A stretch of 64,000 nucleotides of DNA from Citrobacter amalonaticus. GTDB taxonomy: Bacteria > Pseudomonadota > Gammaproteobacteria > Enterobacterales > Enterobacteriaceae. This document shows, in pieces, positions 49,441-57,085 of this stretch (position 1 is the first letter of the stretch; every line of letters begins with the position of its first letter). Position numbers and translations under genes: made by a program. The stretch lies in assembly GCF_002918555.1 (NCBI RefSeq), contig NZ_PQMB01000002.1, forward strand, positions 1,217,169 through 1,281,168, given 5' to 3'. The notes under the pieces are model-generated. The model had not been told where the DNA came from, made no database searches, and saw nothing but the letters and a program-made list of their open reading frames with translations.

Positions 49441-49629
49441 TTATTTAAGCGTTAATAAAATCTGTTCGTACAAATCGTTAAGTATTTCATTCGGTTCTTT
49501 TGATTTGAAATCCATAATCGTTTGCGTCAGATTTTGGTTATTCACATAGCCATAAGTGTCCTGAGCGTGATGATGCAGGATGTTATAAAGTGCAGAACTG
49601 AGTACGAATCTTTCCGGTATGGTGTTCAT
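49441..49629 (-). CDS. Small 62-residue protein, possibly YmgB/AriR-like
   Basis: A 62-residue protein with an NNQNLTQTIMDF helix and a leucine-rich C-terminal helix. Size, helical make-up and the VNN-x-N-L/I-x2-x-I pattern recall the YmgB/AriR biofilm and acid-resistance proteins, but the likeness is weak. A GGAG site lies five bases before the ATG, with AAGGA a little earlier. Its start overlaps the stop of the preceding 43-residue gene by four bases, which strongly suggests both are translated. Confidence 0.6.
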   Translation of the reverse strand: MNTIPERFVLSSALYNILHHHAQDTYGYVNNQNLTQTIMDFKSKEPNEILNDLYEQILLTLK

Positions 49630-49757
49630 TGCTCCGTATTCCTTGCTGAGTCGATCACTTGATTATTATCATGACTGAAGTCCTTCACCCATCGTTGCGA
49701 ATAAATGAAGGCAATCAACATGATGATGGTAATGAGATAGCCTTTCAGCGTCATCAT
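49626..49757 (-). CDS. 43-residue small membrane protein
   Basis: A short frame from ATG at 49757 to TGA at 49626-49628. It begins MMTLKGYLITIIMLIAFIYS, a single membrane helix, followed by a charged tail ending NTEQ. GGAGT precedes the first ATG, and the stop overlaps the next gene's ATG (ATGA). Short length, clean helix and coupling to the downstream 62-residue gene support it as a real small protein. Function unknown; the tail would be on the side opposite the N-terminus. Confidence 0.6.
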   Translation of the reverse strand: MMTLKGYLITIIMLIAFIYSQRWVKDFSHDNNQVIDSARNTEQ

Positions 49758-50287
49758 AACGACACTCCATTACAGAACTGTTTTCTGCAATTAAATAGCC
49801 TGACAATAATAAACAACGTTATTGATTTACACATTGAGTGTAGATGCCGCCTCAGAATCTGTACATGCAAAGTTGTACAAAAAGATAAAAAAACGAATAC
49901 TCGAACTTAACACAATGATTATTAACCTTATTTATTGTACACATATGCTATTTCCCTCTTTGATATATGGCCATCTCCCTTTAAGCTATACAGTGCAAAG
50001 GTCGCTGCTGCTCCTTTCGTGTCACGATGGTTCGCCTGGGGTAATGAGCTGAATGATGGCGGCATTTACGGCAGCCAGCGCCTTGTAAAAAACCGCTACA
50101 TAACACCCTCTGAGTAGATCTATGAATTTCATTCATAACATCTATTTAATGTGCGTAATTATCTTTAGCGCCAACTTCGTTAATCTGGGCGTATCGCGTT
50201 AATCAGTACACGGTAAATGGCTGCTGGCGGGACGTATGACGGCCAGCCTGTCACTGTCAGGCTGACCGGGGATTTGTCGGATACGGA
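49758..50287. other. Gene-poor region with TGTACA sites
   Basis: A 530-base stretch with no convincing gene, between the small-protein pair and the periplasmic hydrolase. Small open frames here lack ribosome-binding sites. The notable feature is three TGTACA hexamers at 49860-49865, 49874-49879 and 49936-49941, the second within TTGTACAAAAA. They lie about 100-180 bases upstream of the small-protein pair. Confidence 0.5.
49860..49941. promoter_or_regulatory. TGTACA cluster, possible MerR-type (MlrA/BluR-like) operator
   Basis: TGTACA occurs three times in 82 bases, the first two separated by eight bases. MlrA is reported to bind TTGTACA/TGTACAA halves, and the related BluR controls the E. 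coli ymgAB region. The link to those regulators is an inference from the motif and the small YmgB-like gene downstream. Confidence 0.4.
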
Positions 50288-51337
50288 TTAAATATTCTTA
50301 TCGAAAAAGACGTCCAGCTTTTGCATTGCCTGGTCAACGTAGCGAGGGACCCAATAGGTTTCAATATGGGTCGCACCGTCGATCAGGAACAGTTCTTTAT
50401 CTTTCGTACCGGTGGCCAGCCTGAAGGCACTTTCGGTCATGTAAAGCGAATCCGCTTTAGTACCGGCCATCATTAACAGCGGTTGATTGATGAGATCCAT
50501 ATTGCTTTGCGCATCGAAGCGCATCAAATCCAGCAGACTGCTGGTGGTATAGCGGAACGTTGAGTTCGGATGGGCATGGGTTTTCCAGTAATACTCATAC
50601 CCCTGACGGTAAAGATCGAACGGCAGCCTGGCGATTTGTTCGTCTGTCAGGTTGGCGTCACCGGAATAGCTGACCTCACCCGTGGCGACTTCTTTGGCGC
50701 GCGCATCGCTTGCCAGTTTCAGACGCTCCTGGAGGGTAGCGAGCTGTGAGTCCTGGTAACCATTGCGGCGCACAAGGCCGGAGTCGAACATGCTCAGCGT
50801 CGCCAGCGCCTTAAAGCGCTTATCCGTCTGGGCGGCTTTTAAGGAATAACCGCCGCCACCACAGATACCCAGCAGGCCGATGCGGGCGGTATCAACCCCC
50901 GGGTACTGGCTGATGTAGTCAGCCATACCGTGGATATCTTCAATACGGTTAGCCGGGATATCAACGCTACGAGGCATACCCCCGCTGGCCCCCTGATAAG
51001 CCGCATCGGCAGTAATCGTGATGTAACCCTGACCGGCGAGGCGCTGGGCGTACAACCCGGCGACCTGCTCTTTCACACCACCGTTAGGATGTGCGACCAC
51101 AATAGCAGGGTATTTTTTGGCGGGATCGTAGTCTGCAGGCGTATAGACATTTGCGGCAATCTGAATGCCATGCAGATCGTATTTCACCGGATGGATGTTG
51201 ACCTTGCCTTTGACGTTCTCAGTGATGGCACCGTCGTAGACAAGAGTAAACGGATTCTTTTTGTAATCCGCCGCATTGACTGAGGTAATGCCGGCCATCG
51301 CCGTAAGCAATATTGCACTTAATAATTTGAATTTCAT
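50288..51337 (-). CDS. Periplasmic alpha/beta hydrolase (YcjY / dienelactone-hydrolase-like)
   Basis: A 349-residue exported protein; the signal peptide ends near SVNAA. It has the alpha/beta hydrolase fold with VVAHPNGG (oxyanion region). At the nucleophile elbow the sequence is GICGGGG, with Cys159 where most hydrolases have Ser; dienelactone hydrolases also use Cys. A C-terminal histidine in GATHIETY fits the catalytic His. Substrate unknown. It is divergent from the two-component genes, and a weak copy of the 38-bp regulon element faces it at 51417-51454. Confidence 0.86.
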   Translation of the reverse strand: MKFKLLSAILLTAMAGITSVNAADYKKNPFTLVYDGAITENVKGKVNIHPVKYDLHGIQIAANVYTPADYDPAKKYPAIVVAHPNGGVKEQVAGLYAQRLAGQGYITITADAAYQGASGGMPRSVDIPANRIEDIHGMADYISQYPGVDTARIGLLGICGGGGYSLKAAQTDKRFKALATLSMFDSGLVRRNGYQDSQLATLQERLKLASDARAKEVATGEVSYSGDANLTDEQIARLPFDLYRQGYEYYWKTHAHPNSTFRYTTSSLLDLMRFDAQSNMDLINQPLLMMAGTKADSLYMTESAFRLATGTKDKELFLIDGATHIETYWVPRYVDQAMQKLDVFFDKNI

Positions 51338-51471
51338 GGTATCTCCCGATGAGTAACAGCCCGTCCTTGCAGGTTTGCGATATCAAACAGGCAGGCTCAG
51401 ATTAGGGAGAGAGGGCTGTCAGCATCGTGACCGGCACATAACATTTTTGTCAGCTATGTCGCCTGCACATT

Positions 51472-51509
51472 TCTGACAGAAATGTCAGCGCGCTGTCAGC
51501 CAGATGTCG
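51472..51509 (+). promoter_or_regulatory. Regulon element copy 1 (before the two-component operon)
   Basis: A 38-base element: dyad TCTGACAGAAATGTCAG, a 5-base spacer, TGTCAG, one base, CAGATGTC. It matches copy 3 at 27 of 38 positions. TACCAT, a possible -10, starts 12 bases after it, and the response-regulator ATG lies 63 bases after it. Likely autoregulation. Confidence 0.78.
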
Positions 51510-51572
51510 GCGGTGAACGTGTACCATCGCCCTGCCGTCGCGGGTAATAAAGAGAAGCCAAAGGAGAACAGG

Positions 51573-52253
51573 ATGAGATTGCTTTTAGTCGAGGATGAAG
51601 AAAAAACGTCAACCTACCTCAGTCGTGCGCTGGGTGAGTCCGGGTTTACGGTAGATGTCTCTGCAAATGGCGCCGAAGGTCTTCATTACGCGCTGGAATT
51701 CGACTACGACGCGATCGTTCTTGATGTGATGCTGCCGGGAATGGATGGCTACCGGGTACTCGAGGGCGTGCGGGCCAGCAAACAAACCCCTGTGCTGATG
51801 TTATCTGCGCGGGGATCGGTTGACGAGCGCGTCAAAGGGCTTCGTCTTGGCGCGGATGACTACCTCCCCAAACCCTTCTCTCTTATTGAGCTGGTGGCGC
51901 GTATCCAGGCGCTGGTGCGTCGTCGGTCAACGGATGGCGCTGATATCACGCAGCTGCAAATTCACGATCTGCATCTCGATCTGCTGGCCCGACGGGTATT
52001 TCGTGGCGGAACGCGACTGGAACTGACCGCGAAAGAGTTTTCTCTGTTGAGCCTGCTTGCCCGTCACCAGGGAGAAATTCTGTCAAAGATGATGATTGCC
52101 GAGCAGATCTGGGACATGAATTTTGACAGCGATGCCAACGTGGTGGAAGTCGCCATTAAACGTCTGCGAGCCAAAATAGATGCCCCGTTCGATATTAAAT
52201 TACTTCATACCGTACGCGGTATGGGGTACGTCCTCGAAGTCAGATCTGCATAA
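51573..52253 (+). CDS. OmpR-type response regulator, CusR/HprR-like
   Basis: A 226-residue response regulator: receiver domain with phospho-acceptor Asp51 and Lys100, then an OmpR/PhoB winged helix (KEFSLLSLLARHQGEILSK, and the conserved IWDMNFDSDANVVEVAIKRLR). It shares features with both CusR (copper) and HprR/YedW (reactive oxygen and chlorine). The frame extends upstream, but the ATG at 51573 after AAGGAG gives the family start MRLLLVEDEE. The dyad upstream (TGACA-N4-TGTCA) is the CusR/HprR recognition type, so it probably binds all three elements found here. Confidence 0.9.
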   Translation: MRLLLVEDEEKTSTYLSRALGESGFTVDVSANGAEGLHYALEFDYDAIVLDVMLPGMDGYRVLEGVRASKQTPVLMLSARGSVDERVKGLRLGADDYLPKPFSLIELVARIQALVRRRSTDGADITQLQIHDLHLDLLARRVFRGGTRLELTAKEFSLLSLLARHQGEILSKMMIAEQIWDMNFDSDANVVEVAIKRLRAKIDAPFDIKLLHTVRGMGYVLEVRSA

Positions 52254-52267
52254 TTGAAGGGGTAAGT

Positions 52268-53737
52268 ATGCTGAAGCGCTCCATCTCCGTCCATCTGGCC
52301 CTGATGTTTGCATTATCCGCCCTTCTGATTGTTTCCGTTATCGGCATCCTGCTAAGAAGTTCGTTGCACGATTCACTGCAAAAACAGATGCACAACGAGC
52401 TGCTGTTCCGGGAATCATTGATGAGTCCGTGGATCACCGCACGCACTTCAGTTGACGGCTGGTCAACGCTGGCAAACAAATTTACCGTTTTGACCAATTC
52501 CGAAGGCGAGCGCGTTCGCTACTGGATAGTGAGCGATAACCCGCAATTTAGCATGGGGGGACCGCTGCCAATGGGTGTTCAGTGGTCTTCATTACGGGAA
52601 GGTTTTAATAAAATGCCCGGCGCAGCGGAAGGGGCATGTTCACTGTTCCTGTTAGTGAATACGATCCCCGCAAACGGTGAAAGACCGGCGTTACGCTTTG
52701 TGGTTGCCATCGACTCCACGCCGTATATGGGTACCCTCGAGGCATTCACTCGCACGTTACTGATTATTGCCGCACTGGGCATATTGATCGTCGCACTGCT
52801 GGGATACGTCGTCTCAAAAATCGGTCTGCGTCCAGTGGGGACGCTCAGCAAGCAGGCACAACAGCTCGCCCCAGGGGATCACGGTCAACGCCTGGATACC
52901 AACGCCTTACCCGAAGAATTGCAGCAGTTAGCCTCATCGTTTAACGGTGTGCTGGCACGCCAGGAGGTTGCCTGGCGACAGCTTGAAAGTTTTAACGCCG
53001 ATGTTGCCCATGAGCTTCGCACACCGCTGACCAACCTGATTGGTCAGACGCAGCTGGGGCTATCGCGCCGACGTTCGCATGATGAGCTGGAAGAGTTACT
53101 GGGTTCAAATCTCGAAGAACTTGAGCGTATGACCTCGATCGTGAACGACATGCTTTTTCTGTCCCATGCTCATGCGGGGGAACATGCTTCCCAGCTTACG
53201 CAGGTTTCCCTGCGCGAAGAAACCCTGAAAACAGCGGAGTATGTTGAACCCTCTTTTGCGGAAAAACAGCTTTCGCTGGATGTGGAGGGCGATGTGACCG
53301 CGCACATTGACCGGCGGTTATTCCACCGCTCGCTGGCTAATTTACTGGAAAACAGCGCAAGGCATTCCCCCTCTGAAAGTACGGTTACCGTTCGCTTAAG
53401 CGAAAACAATAATCACGCCTGCGTTGCAGTTTCGAATCGAGGAGAGCCTATTGAGCCGGGGCATTTACATCGGCTTTTTGAACGTTTTTACCGCGCTGAC
53501 GCCTCCAGAGCCAGGAGTGATACCCATCACGGGTTGGGGCTATCAATCGTACGCGCCGTCGCCATTATGCACCGGGGCGACGTCTTTGCGCGGAGTGAGA
53601 ACGGTATCAATACATTTGGGCTGACGTTTGCGAAACAGCCTGCCATTGAGCGAACGGAGCGGCTGAATTCAGAGATTAAGGCGGGAAGTCCATTCCCTGC
53701 GCTCACTGACGAAATTGTCAGAAAGTCGTCAGTCTGA
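52268..53737 (+). CDS. Sensor histidine kinase, CusS/HprS-like
   Basis: Inner-membrane sensor kinase of 489 residues. Two membrane helices (about 11-30 and 163-185) bound a periplasmic domain of about 130 residues, then come HAMP, HisKA with His248 in VAHELRTP, and a HATPase domain with NLLENSARHS and the GLGLSIV box. The periplasmic part has a single cysteine (in EGACSLF) and no obvious copper-binding Met/His cluster, so a redox or chlorine-type signal as for HprS is at least as likely as metal. Follows the regulator by 14 bases. Its 3' end carries regulon element 2. Confidence 0.9.
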   Translation: MLKRSISVHLALMFALSALLIVSVIGILLRSSLHDSLQKQMHNELLFRESLMSPWITARTSVDGWSTLANKFTVLTNSEGERVRYWIVSDNPQFSMGGPLPMGVQWSSLREGFNKMPGAAEGACSLFLLVNTIPANGERPALRFVVAIDSTPYMGTLEAFTRTLLIIAALGILIVALLGYVVSKIGLRPVGTLSKQAQQLAPGDHGQRLDTNALPEELQQLASSFNGVLARQEVAWRQLESFNADVAHELRTPLTNLIGQTQLGLSRRRSHDELEELLGSNLEELERMTSIVNDMLFLSHAHAGEHASQLTQVSLREETLKTAEYVEPSFAEKQLSLDVEGDVTAHIDRRLFHRSLANLLENSARHSPSESTVTVRLSENNNHACVAVSNRGEPIEPGHLHRLFERFYRADASRARSDTHHGLGLSIVRAVAIMHRGDVFARSENGINTFGLTFAKQPAIERTERLNSEIKAGSPFPALTDEIVRKSSV

Positions 53738-53742
53738 TGACA
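53705..53742 (+). promoter_or_regulatory. Regulon element copy 2 (before the first flavodoxin)
   Basis: Dyad ACTGACGAAATTGTCAG, 5-base spacer, CGTCAG, T, CTGATGAC. It is identical to copy 3 at 32 of 38 positions. CAGAAT (53755-53760) follows after 12 bases as a -10, and the flavodoxin ATG lies 57 bases on. It overlaps the last codons of the kinase gene, so these bases serve two roles. Confidence 0.85.
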
Positions 53743-53799
53743 GGTTACCTGCGCCAGAATGGGTTAAGACCAACCATGGCTGATTGAGGGAATGAAACA

Positions 53800-54456
53800 G
53801 TGAGAATAAAAACAGTAATTAGCGGATTTCTGGCGATAATTGTCATGGGTTTTACGGGGTCGACAGCTTTCGCATCCGATAGCACAGCCGCGCAGTCCCG
53901 CACGCTGATTATCTATTTCTCGCAGCCAGAGGAAATGAAGCCTGATGCCGTGGATGGTTTTTCCGGGGCCAGCGTATTACAAAAAAATACCCCTGAGACC
54001 GGCAGCACTCAGTATATTGCGCAGTTACTTCAGCAGCAGACTCAGGGCGATCTGTTCCGCATTGAAACAACAACCCCCTACCCCCGCCAGCATGATGCCT
54101 TGCTGCGCGCCGCCGAAAAGGAACAGCAAACAAAAGCCAGACCGTCGCTAACAACGCCGCTTCCTGACCTTAACCATTACGATACCATTTACGTCGGTTA
54201 TCCCATCTGGTGGTATACCATGCCAATGGTGATCTATACCCTCTTTGAACAAAATGACTTTGCCGGAAAAACGGTCATTCCCTTTACCACGCATGGTGGT
54301 AGTCGGCTGGCGGATTCTCTGCGAGAAATTGCACGTATGCAGCCTCAGGCAAAATTAGTAACTCGCGCACTGACAATATCGCGTAATGATATTTCAAACC
54401 CTGACGTGCCGGCACAAGTTGAGCAGTGGGTTAAACAAGTGCATCCACAGCATTAA
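53800..54456 (+). CDS. Exported flavodoxin-family protein 1
   Basis: A 218-residue protein with a Sec-type signal peptide (cleavage after STAFA, near residue 25), followed by a flavodoxin fold: LIIYFSQPEE, a loop with DAVDGFSGASV, the phosphate-binding stretch TGSTQYIA, then YVGYPIWWYTMPM and FTTHGGS for the flavin ring. This subgroup carries an insertion ahead of the FMN phosphate loop. Flavodoxins are normally cytoplasmic, so an exported one needs FMN delivered to the periplasm. Starts with GTG at 53800. The DUF4405-like membrane protein follows after 9 bases, a likely electron donor or acceptor. Confidence 0.85.
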   Translation: MRIKTVISGFLAIIVMGFTGSTAFASDSTAAQSRTLIIYFSQPEEMKPDAVDGFSGASVLQKNTPETGSTQYIAQLLQQQTQGDLFRIETTTPYPRQHDALLRAAEKEQQTKARPSLTTPLPDLNHYDTIYVGYPIWWYTMPMVIYTLFEQNDFAGKTVIPFTTHGGSRLADSLREIARMQPQAKLVTRALTISRNDISNPDVPAQVEQWVKQVHPQH

Positions 54457-54465
54457 TCAACCGAC

Positions 54466-55158
54466 ATGAAAAAAATCTATCTTTTTCAGGTGATGCTGGA
54501 TGCGTTGATGGCTTTATTACTGCTGGTATTGATGGGTTTTCACCTCCACGGCGAAATCATCCATGAATGGGCAGGGATAACCTTTGCCCTGCTGATTATG
54601 CTGCATTTATATCTGAACAGACGCCGATTATGGTCGCTGCCGTCAACGCTGCCCGTGGGGATGTTATTGATTAACAGAACCGTTAATGCCGTGACCTTAA
54701 TGGTTATTCTGACAGCCATTGTTTCTGGGATGATGCTCTCCCGTCATATTTTTCTGAATCTCCCCTTCCACACTCCGGATACCTGGGTCAGAAAAGCGCA
54801 TATGACGGCAGTCCACTGGGGAATGCTCATACTGGCCATTCATATCGGTTTGCACTGGAAGATGCTTGCGACATTTTTCCGTCGCATCATGCATATTTCT
54901 GATCATTCGCGCTTCGCGAACCTGATTATGCCGGGGCTTTTTTCAATCGTGGCTCTACAGGGAGCGTACGGATTACTGAATCGGGACTATCTCTCATATT
55001 TACTGATGGCAGTGGATTTCTCCTTTTTTGATTACGATGAGTCGACAGCACTTTTTTACTTACGTTACCTGTCCATTATTATTTTATTTTCATTAGCCAC
55101 GCGTTTTTTGCTGTGGTGGTTTATTTTCAGAACACGCCGCCCCGGAGCATCACAATAA
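54466..55158 (+). CDS. DUF4405-like multi-helix membrane protein, probable b-type cytochrome
   Basis: A 230-residue inner-membrane protein with about five or six hydrophobic helices. Paired histidines lie in the helices: HLHGEIIHEW near residues 22-30, LHLYLNRR, ILSRHIF-like H in SRHIFLN, AVHWGMLILAIHIGLHW. This spacing is that of four-helix heme-binding domains (DUF4405 and MsrQ/ferric-reductase-like). It would pass electrons across the membrane, probably to the exported flavodoxin encoded just upstream. Function inferred; no biochemistry is known to me for this protein. Confidence 0.75.
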   Translation: MKKIYLFQVMLDALMALLLLVLMGFHLHGEIIHEWAGITFALLIMLHLYLNRRRLWSLPSTLPVGMLLINRTVNAVTLMVILTAIVSGMMLSRHIFLNLPFHTPDTWVRKAHMTAVHWGMLILAIHIGLHWKMLATFFRRIMHISDHSRFANLIMPGLFSIVALQGAYGLLNRDYLSYLLMAVDFSFFDYDESTALFYLRYLSIIILFSLATRFLLWWFIFRTRRPGASQ

Positions 55159-55164
55159 CAACTC

Positions 55165-55202
55165 ACTGACAAAATTGTCAGGATGCCGTCAGCCTGACGA
55201 CA
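55165..55202 (+). promoter_or_regulatory. Regulon element copy 3 (before the cupin operon)
   Basis: Dyad ACTGACAAAATTGTCAG contains TGACAA-N2-TTGTCA, the CusR-box core. After 5 bases come CGTCAG, C, CTGACGAC. The -10 TAAAAT (55215-55220) starts 12 bases after the element, and the cupin ATG is 60 bases after it. The second half would cover the -35 region, an arrangement typical of OmpR-type activators. Confidence 0.87.
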
Positions 55203-55262
55203 TGACTCCCTCGTTAAAATCATTGCAGGCTATTCCCTCCAACAACGAAAAGGACGCTTTGT

Positions 55263-55742
55263 ATGACTCGATATTTACGCTACCTCGGACTGTTACTTCC
55301 CCTCTTTACGTTTTCATCCTGGGCTGCGGAACAAAATACCGCAGTGCATATTGCCCCTGCAGGAAGTCAGAACGCGGTAAATGGGCCAGCGGAGAATTTT
55401 ACCGGACGCGTGCGGGTTGATCCTCTCTTCACACCGGATAACAACATCAATGTTTCCGGGGCTTACGTCACCTTTGAGCCAGGGGCTCGCTCCGCCTGGC
55501 ATACGCATCCGGCAGGGCAGCGGCTGATTGTGACCTCCGGCGTAGGGCTTACGCAGCAGGAAGGCCAGCCGGTACAGACCATTCGTCCTGGTGATGTCGT
55601 CTCTTGTCCTCCTGGCGTCAAACACTGGCATGGCGCTGCGCCAGGTAGCGCCATGACGCATCTGGCAATAACCGGGAATGTGGATGGCAAAAACGTTGAC
55701 TGGATGGAGAAGGTGACAGATGAACAATACCACGCCCATTAA
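55263..55742 (+). CDS. Exported cupin-domain protein
   Basis: A 159-residue periplasmic single-domain cupin. The signal peptide ends near SSWAAE. Cupin motif 1 is [11 protein letters not shown] with the metal-binding histidines, and motif 2 is [10 protein letters not shown]. The family binds a divalent metal and often acts on small carboxylates or quinone-like compounds. Related cupins commonly sit beside carboxymuconolactone-decarboxylase genes, as here; in many cases the two are fused or adjacent. It overlaps the next gene by 23 bases. Confidence 0.87.
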   Translation: MTRYLRYLGLLLPLFTFSSWAAEQNTAVHIAPAGSQNAVNGPAENFTGRVRVDPLFTPDNNINVSGAYVTFEPGARSAWHTHPAGQRLIVTSGVGLTQQEGQPVQTIRPGDVVSCPPGVKHWHGAAPGSAMTHLAITGNVDGKNVDWMEKVTDEQYHAH

Positions 55743-56466
55743 GGCATTAACGGTTGCGGCACTGCTGACCCTGGGTTGTAGTCTCACGGCACAGGCTGCG
55801 CCGGTCACGCAAGGATCGACAGAAATGACTACACAAACCGTTTCAGATACGCTGTCTGCTCAACAGCAGGCCATCCCTTTGATTGCGGCATCCATGGCAA
55901 GCAGCCAGATGGATAAGCTGAACGCCGCGCTGAATCAGGGTCTGGACGCCGGGCTTACGATAAGCGAAGCCAAAGAAATACTCGTGCAGCTCTATGCATA
56001 TACAGGCTTCCCCCGTAGCCTGAATGCGCTTAATGAACTGATGAAAGTCGTCGACGCGCGTAAACAGCGCGGCATCAAAGACGTTGAGGGTAAAGAGCCC
56101 GTTGCCCCAATACCCACCGGGGATGAACTTCGTCGTGTCGGCACCGCAAACCAGACTAAAATCTCAGGAGCGCCCGTCCAGGGGCCACTTTTTGATTTTG
56201 CCCCTGTCATTAATCAGTTCCTGCAAACGCATCTGTTCGGTGACATTTTTGCCCGCGACAACCTCGACTGGCAAAGCCGCGAGCTGGCGACGGTCGGCGC
56301 ATTAGCGGCCACGCCGGGCGTGGAAGCGCAACTGTTATCGCATACACGCGCAAGCATACGGGTCGGCCTGACGGCGGCACAACTGCGCCAGCTGGCTGGG
56401 GTTCTGCGTGAACATGGTGAAAATGATGCCGCCATGCGGGTTGAACGGGCGCTGGCAAGTCAATAG
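55720..56466 (+). CDS. Exported carboxymuconolactone decarboxylase-like protein
   Basis: A 248-residue protein with a signal peptide (ends near LTAQA) and two helical CMD/AhpD-like repeats: one around [26 protein letters not shown] and one around [30 protein letters not shown]. The AhpD-type CxxC is absent, so peroxidase-reductase activity is unlikely; a decarboxylase or lactonase-like role on a ring compound is possible. Translation is coupled to the cupin by overlap, with GAAGG before its ATG. Confidence 0.85.
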   Translation: MNNTTPIKALTVAALLTLGCSLTAQAAPVTQGSTEMTTQTVSDTLSAQQQAIPLIAASMASSQMDKLNAALNQGLDAGLTISEAKEILVQLYAYTGFPRSLNALNELMKVVDARKQRGIKDVEGKEPVAPIPTGDELRRVGTANQTKISGAPVQGPLFDFAPVINQFLQTHLFGDIFARDNLDWQSRELATVGALAATPGVEAQLLSHTRASIRVGLTAAQLRQLAGVLREHGENDAAMRVERALASQ

Positions 56467-56477
56467 AGGAGTCCGGT

Positions 56478-57062
56478 ATGGCGCATGATCCCACCCGCAG
56501 AATGTTAATGACCGCCCTTGCCGGACTCACGCTGGCGCATGTCTCTCTGGCGTCTGCGGCGACCGGAGCCGCAAACGTTCAGGGCAACAGCCGTATTCTG
56601 GTGGCATATTTTTCCCGCAGCGGGAATACACGGGTGATTGCAGGTGTAATACATCGCAGCCTGAAAACCGATCTGTTTGAAATCGAACCGGCGACACCTT
56701 ACCCGGAGGACTATTTTCAGACCGTTGAACAGGCAAAAAATGAACGGGCACAGGGAACAAAACCGACACTAAAAAATAGCGTTGGCAATATCGAACGCTA
56801 TGAGACGGTGTATTTAGGCTTCCCCATCTGGGGAGCCAGCGTGCCCCCCGTGGTGCAAACATTTCTCAGTACCCATAATCTGGCGGGGAAATTACTCGTC
56901 CCCTTCATGACCCACGGCGGCTACGGGAAAGGTGACAGCGACGATATTCTTGCAAGCCTTGCCCCAACCGCGCGTCGGGAAAAACCGCTGATCGTTGAAT
57001 GCTGCCAGGAACGAAGAACCACCGAGACGGTAATCCATTGGTTAGAGACGATACGTGGATGA
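56478..57062 (+). CDS. Tat-exported flavodoxin-family protein 2
   Basis: A 194-residue flavodoxin with an N-terminal leader DPTRRMLMTALAGL: the RR followed by a hydrophobic stretch is a twin-arginine signal, which allows export with FMN already bound. The mature part starts ILVAYFSRSGNTRVIAG, a standard FMN phosphate loop, followed by YLGFPIWGASVPPVV and FMTHGGYG for the flavin. It differs from flavodoxin 1 in lacking the loop insertion. 11 bases from the CMD gene, strong GAGGAG site. Confidence 0.87.
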   Translation: MAHDPTRRMLMTALAGLTLAHVSLASAATGAANVQGNSRILVAYFSRSGNTRVIAGVIHRSLKTDLFEIEPATPYPEDYFQTVEQAKNERAQGTKPTLKNSVGNIERYETVYLGFPIWGASVPPVVQTFLSTHNLAGKLLVPFMTHGGYGKGDSDDILASLAPTARREKPLIVECCQERRTTETVIHWLETIRG

Positions 57063-57085
57063 TTTATTGATAAGAGGATATTACG

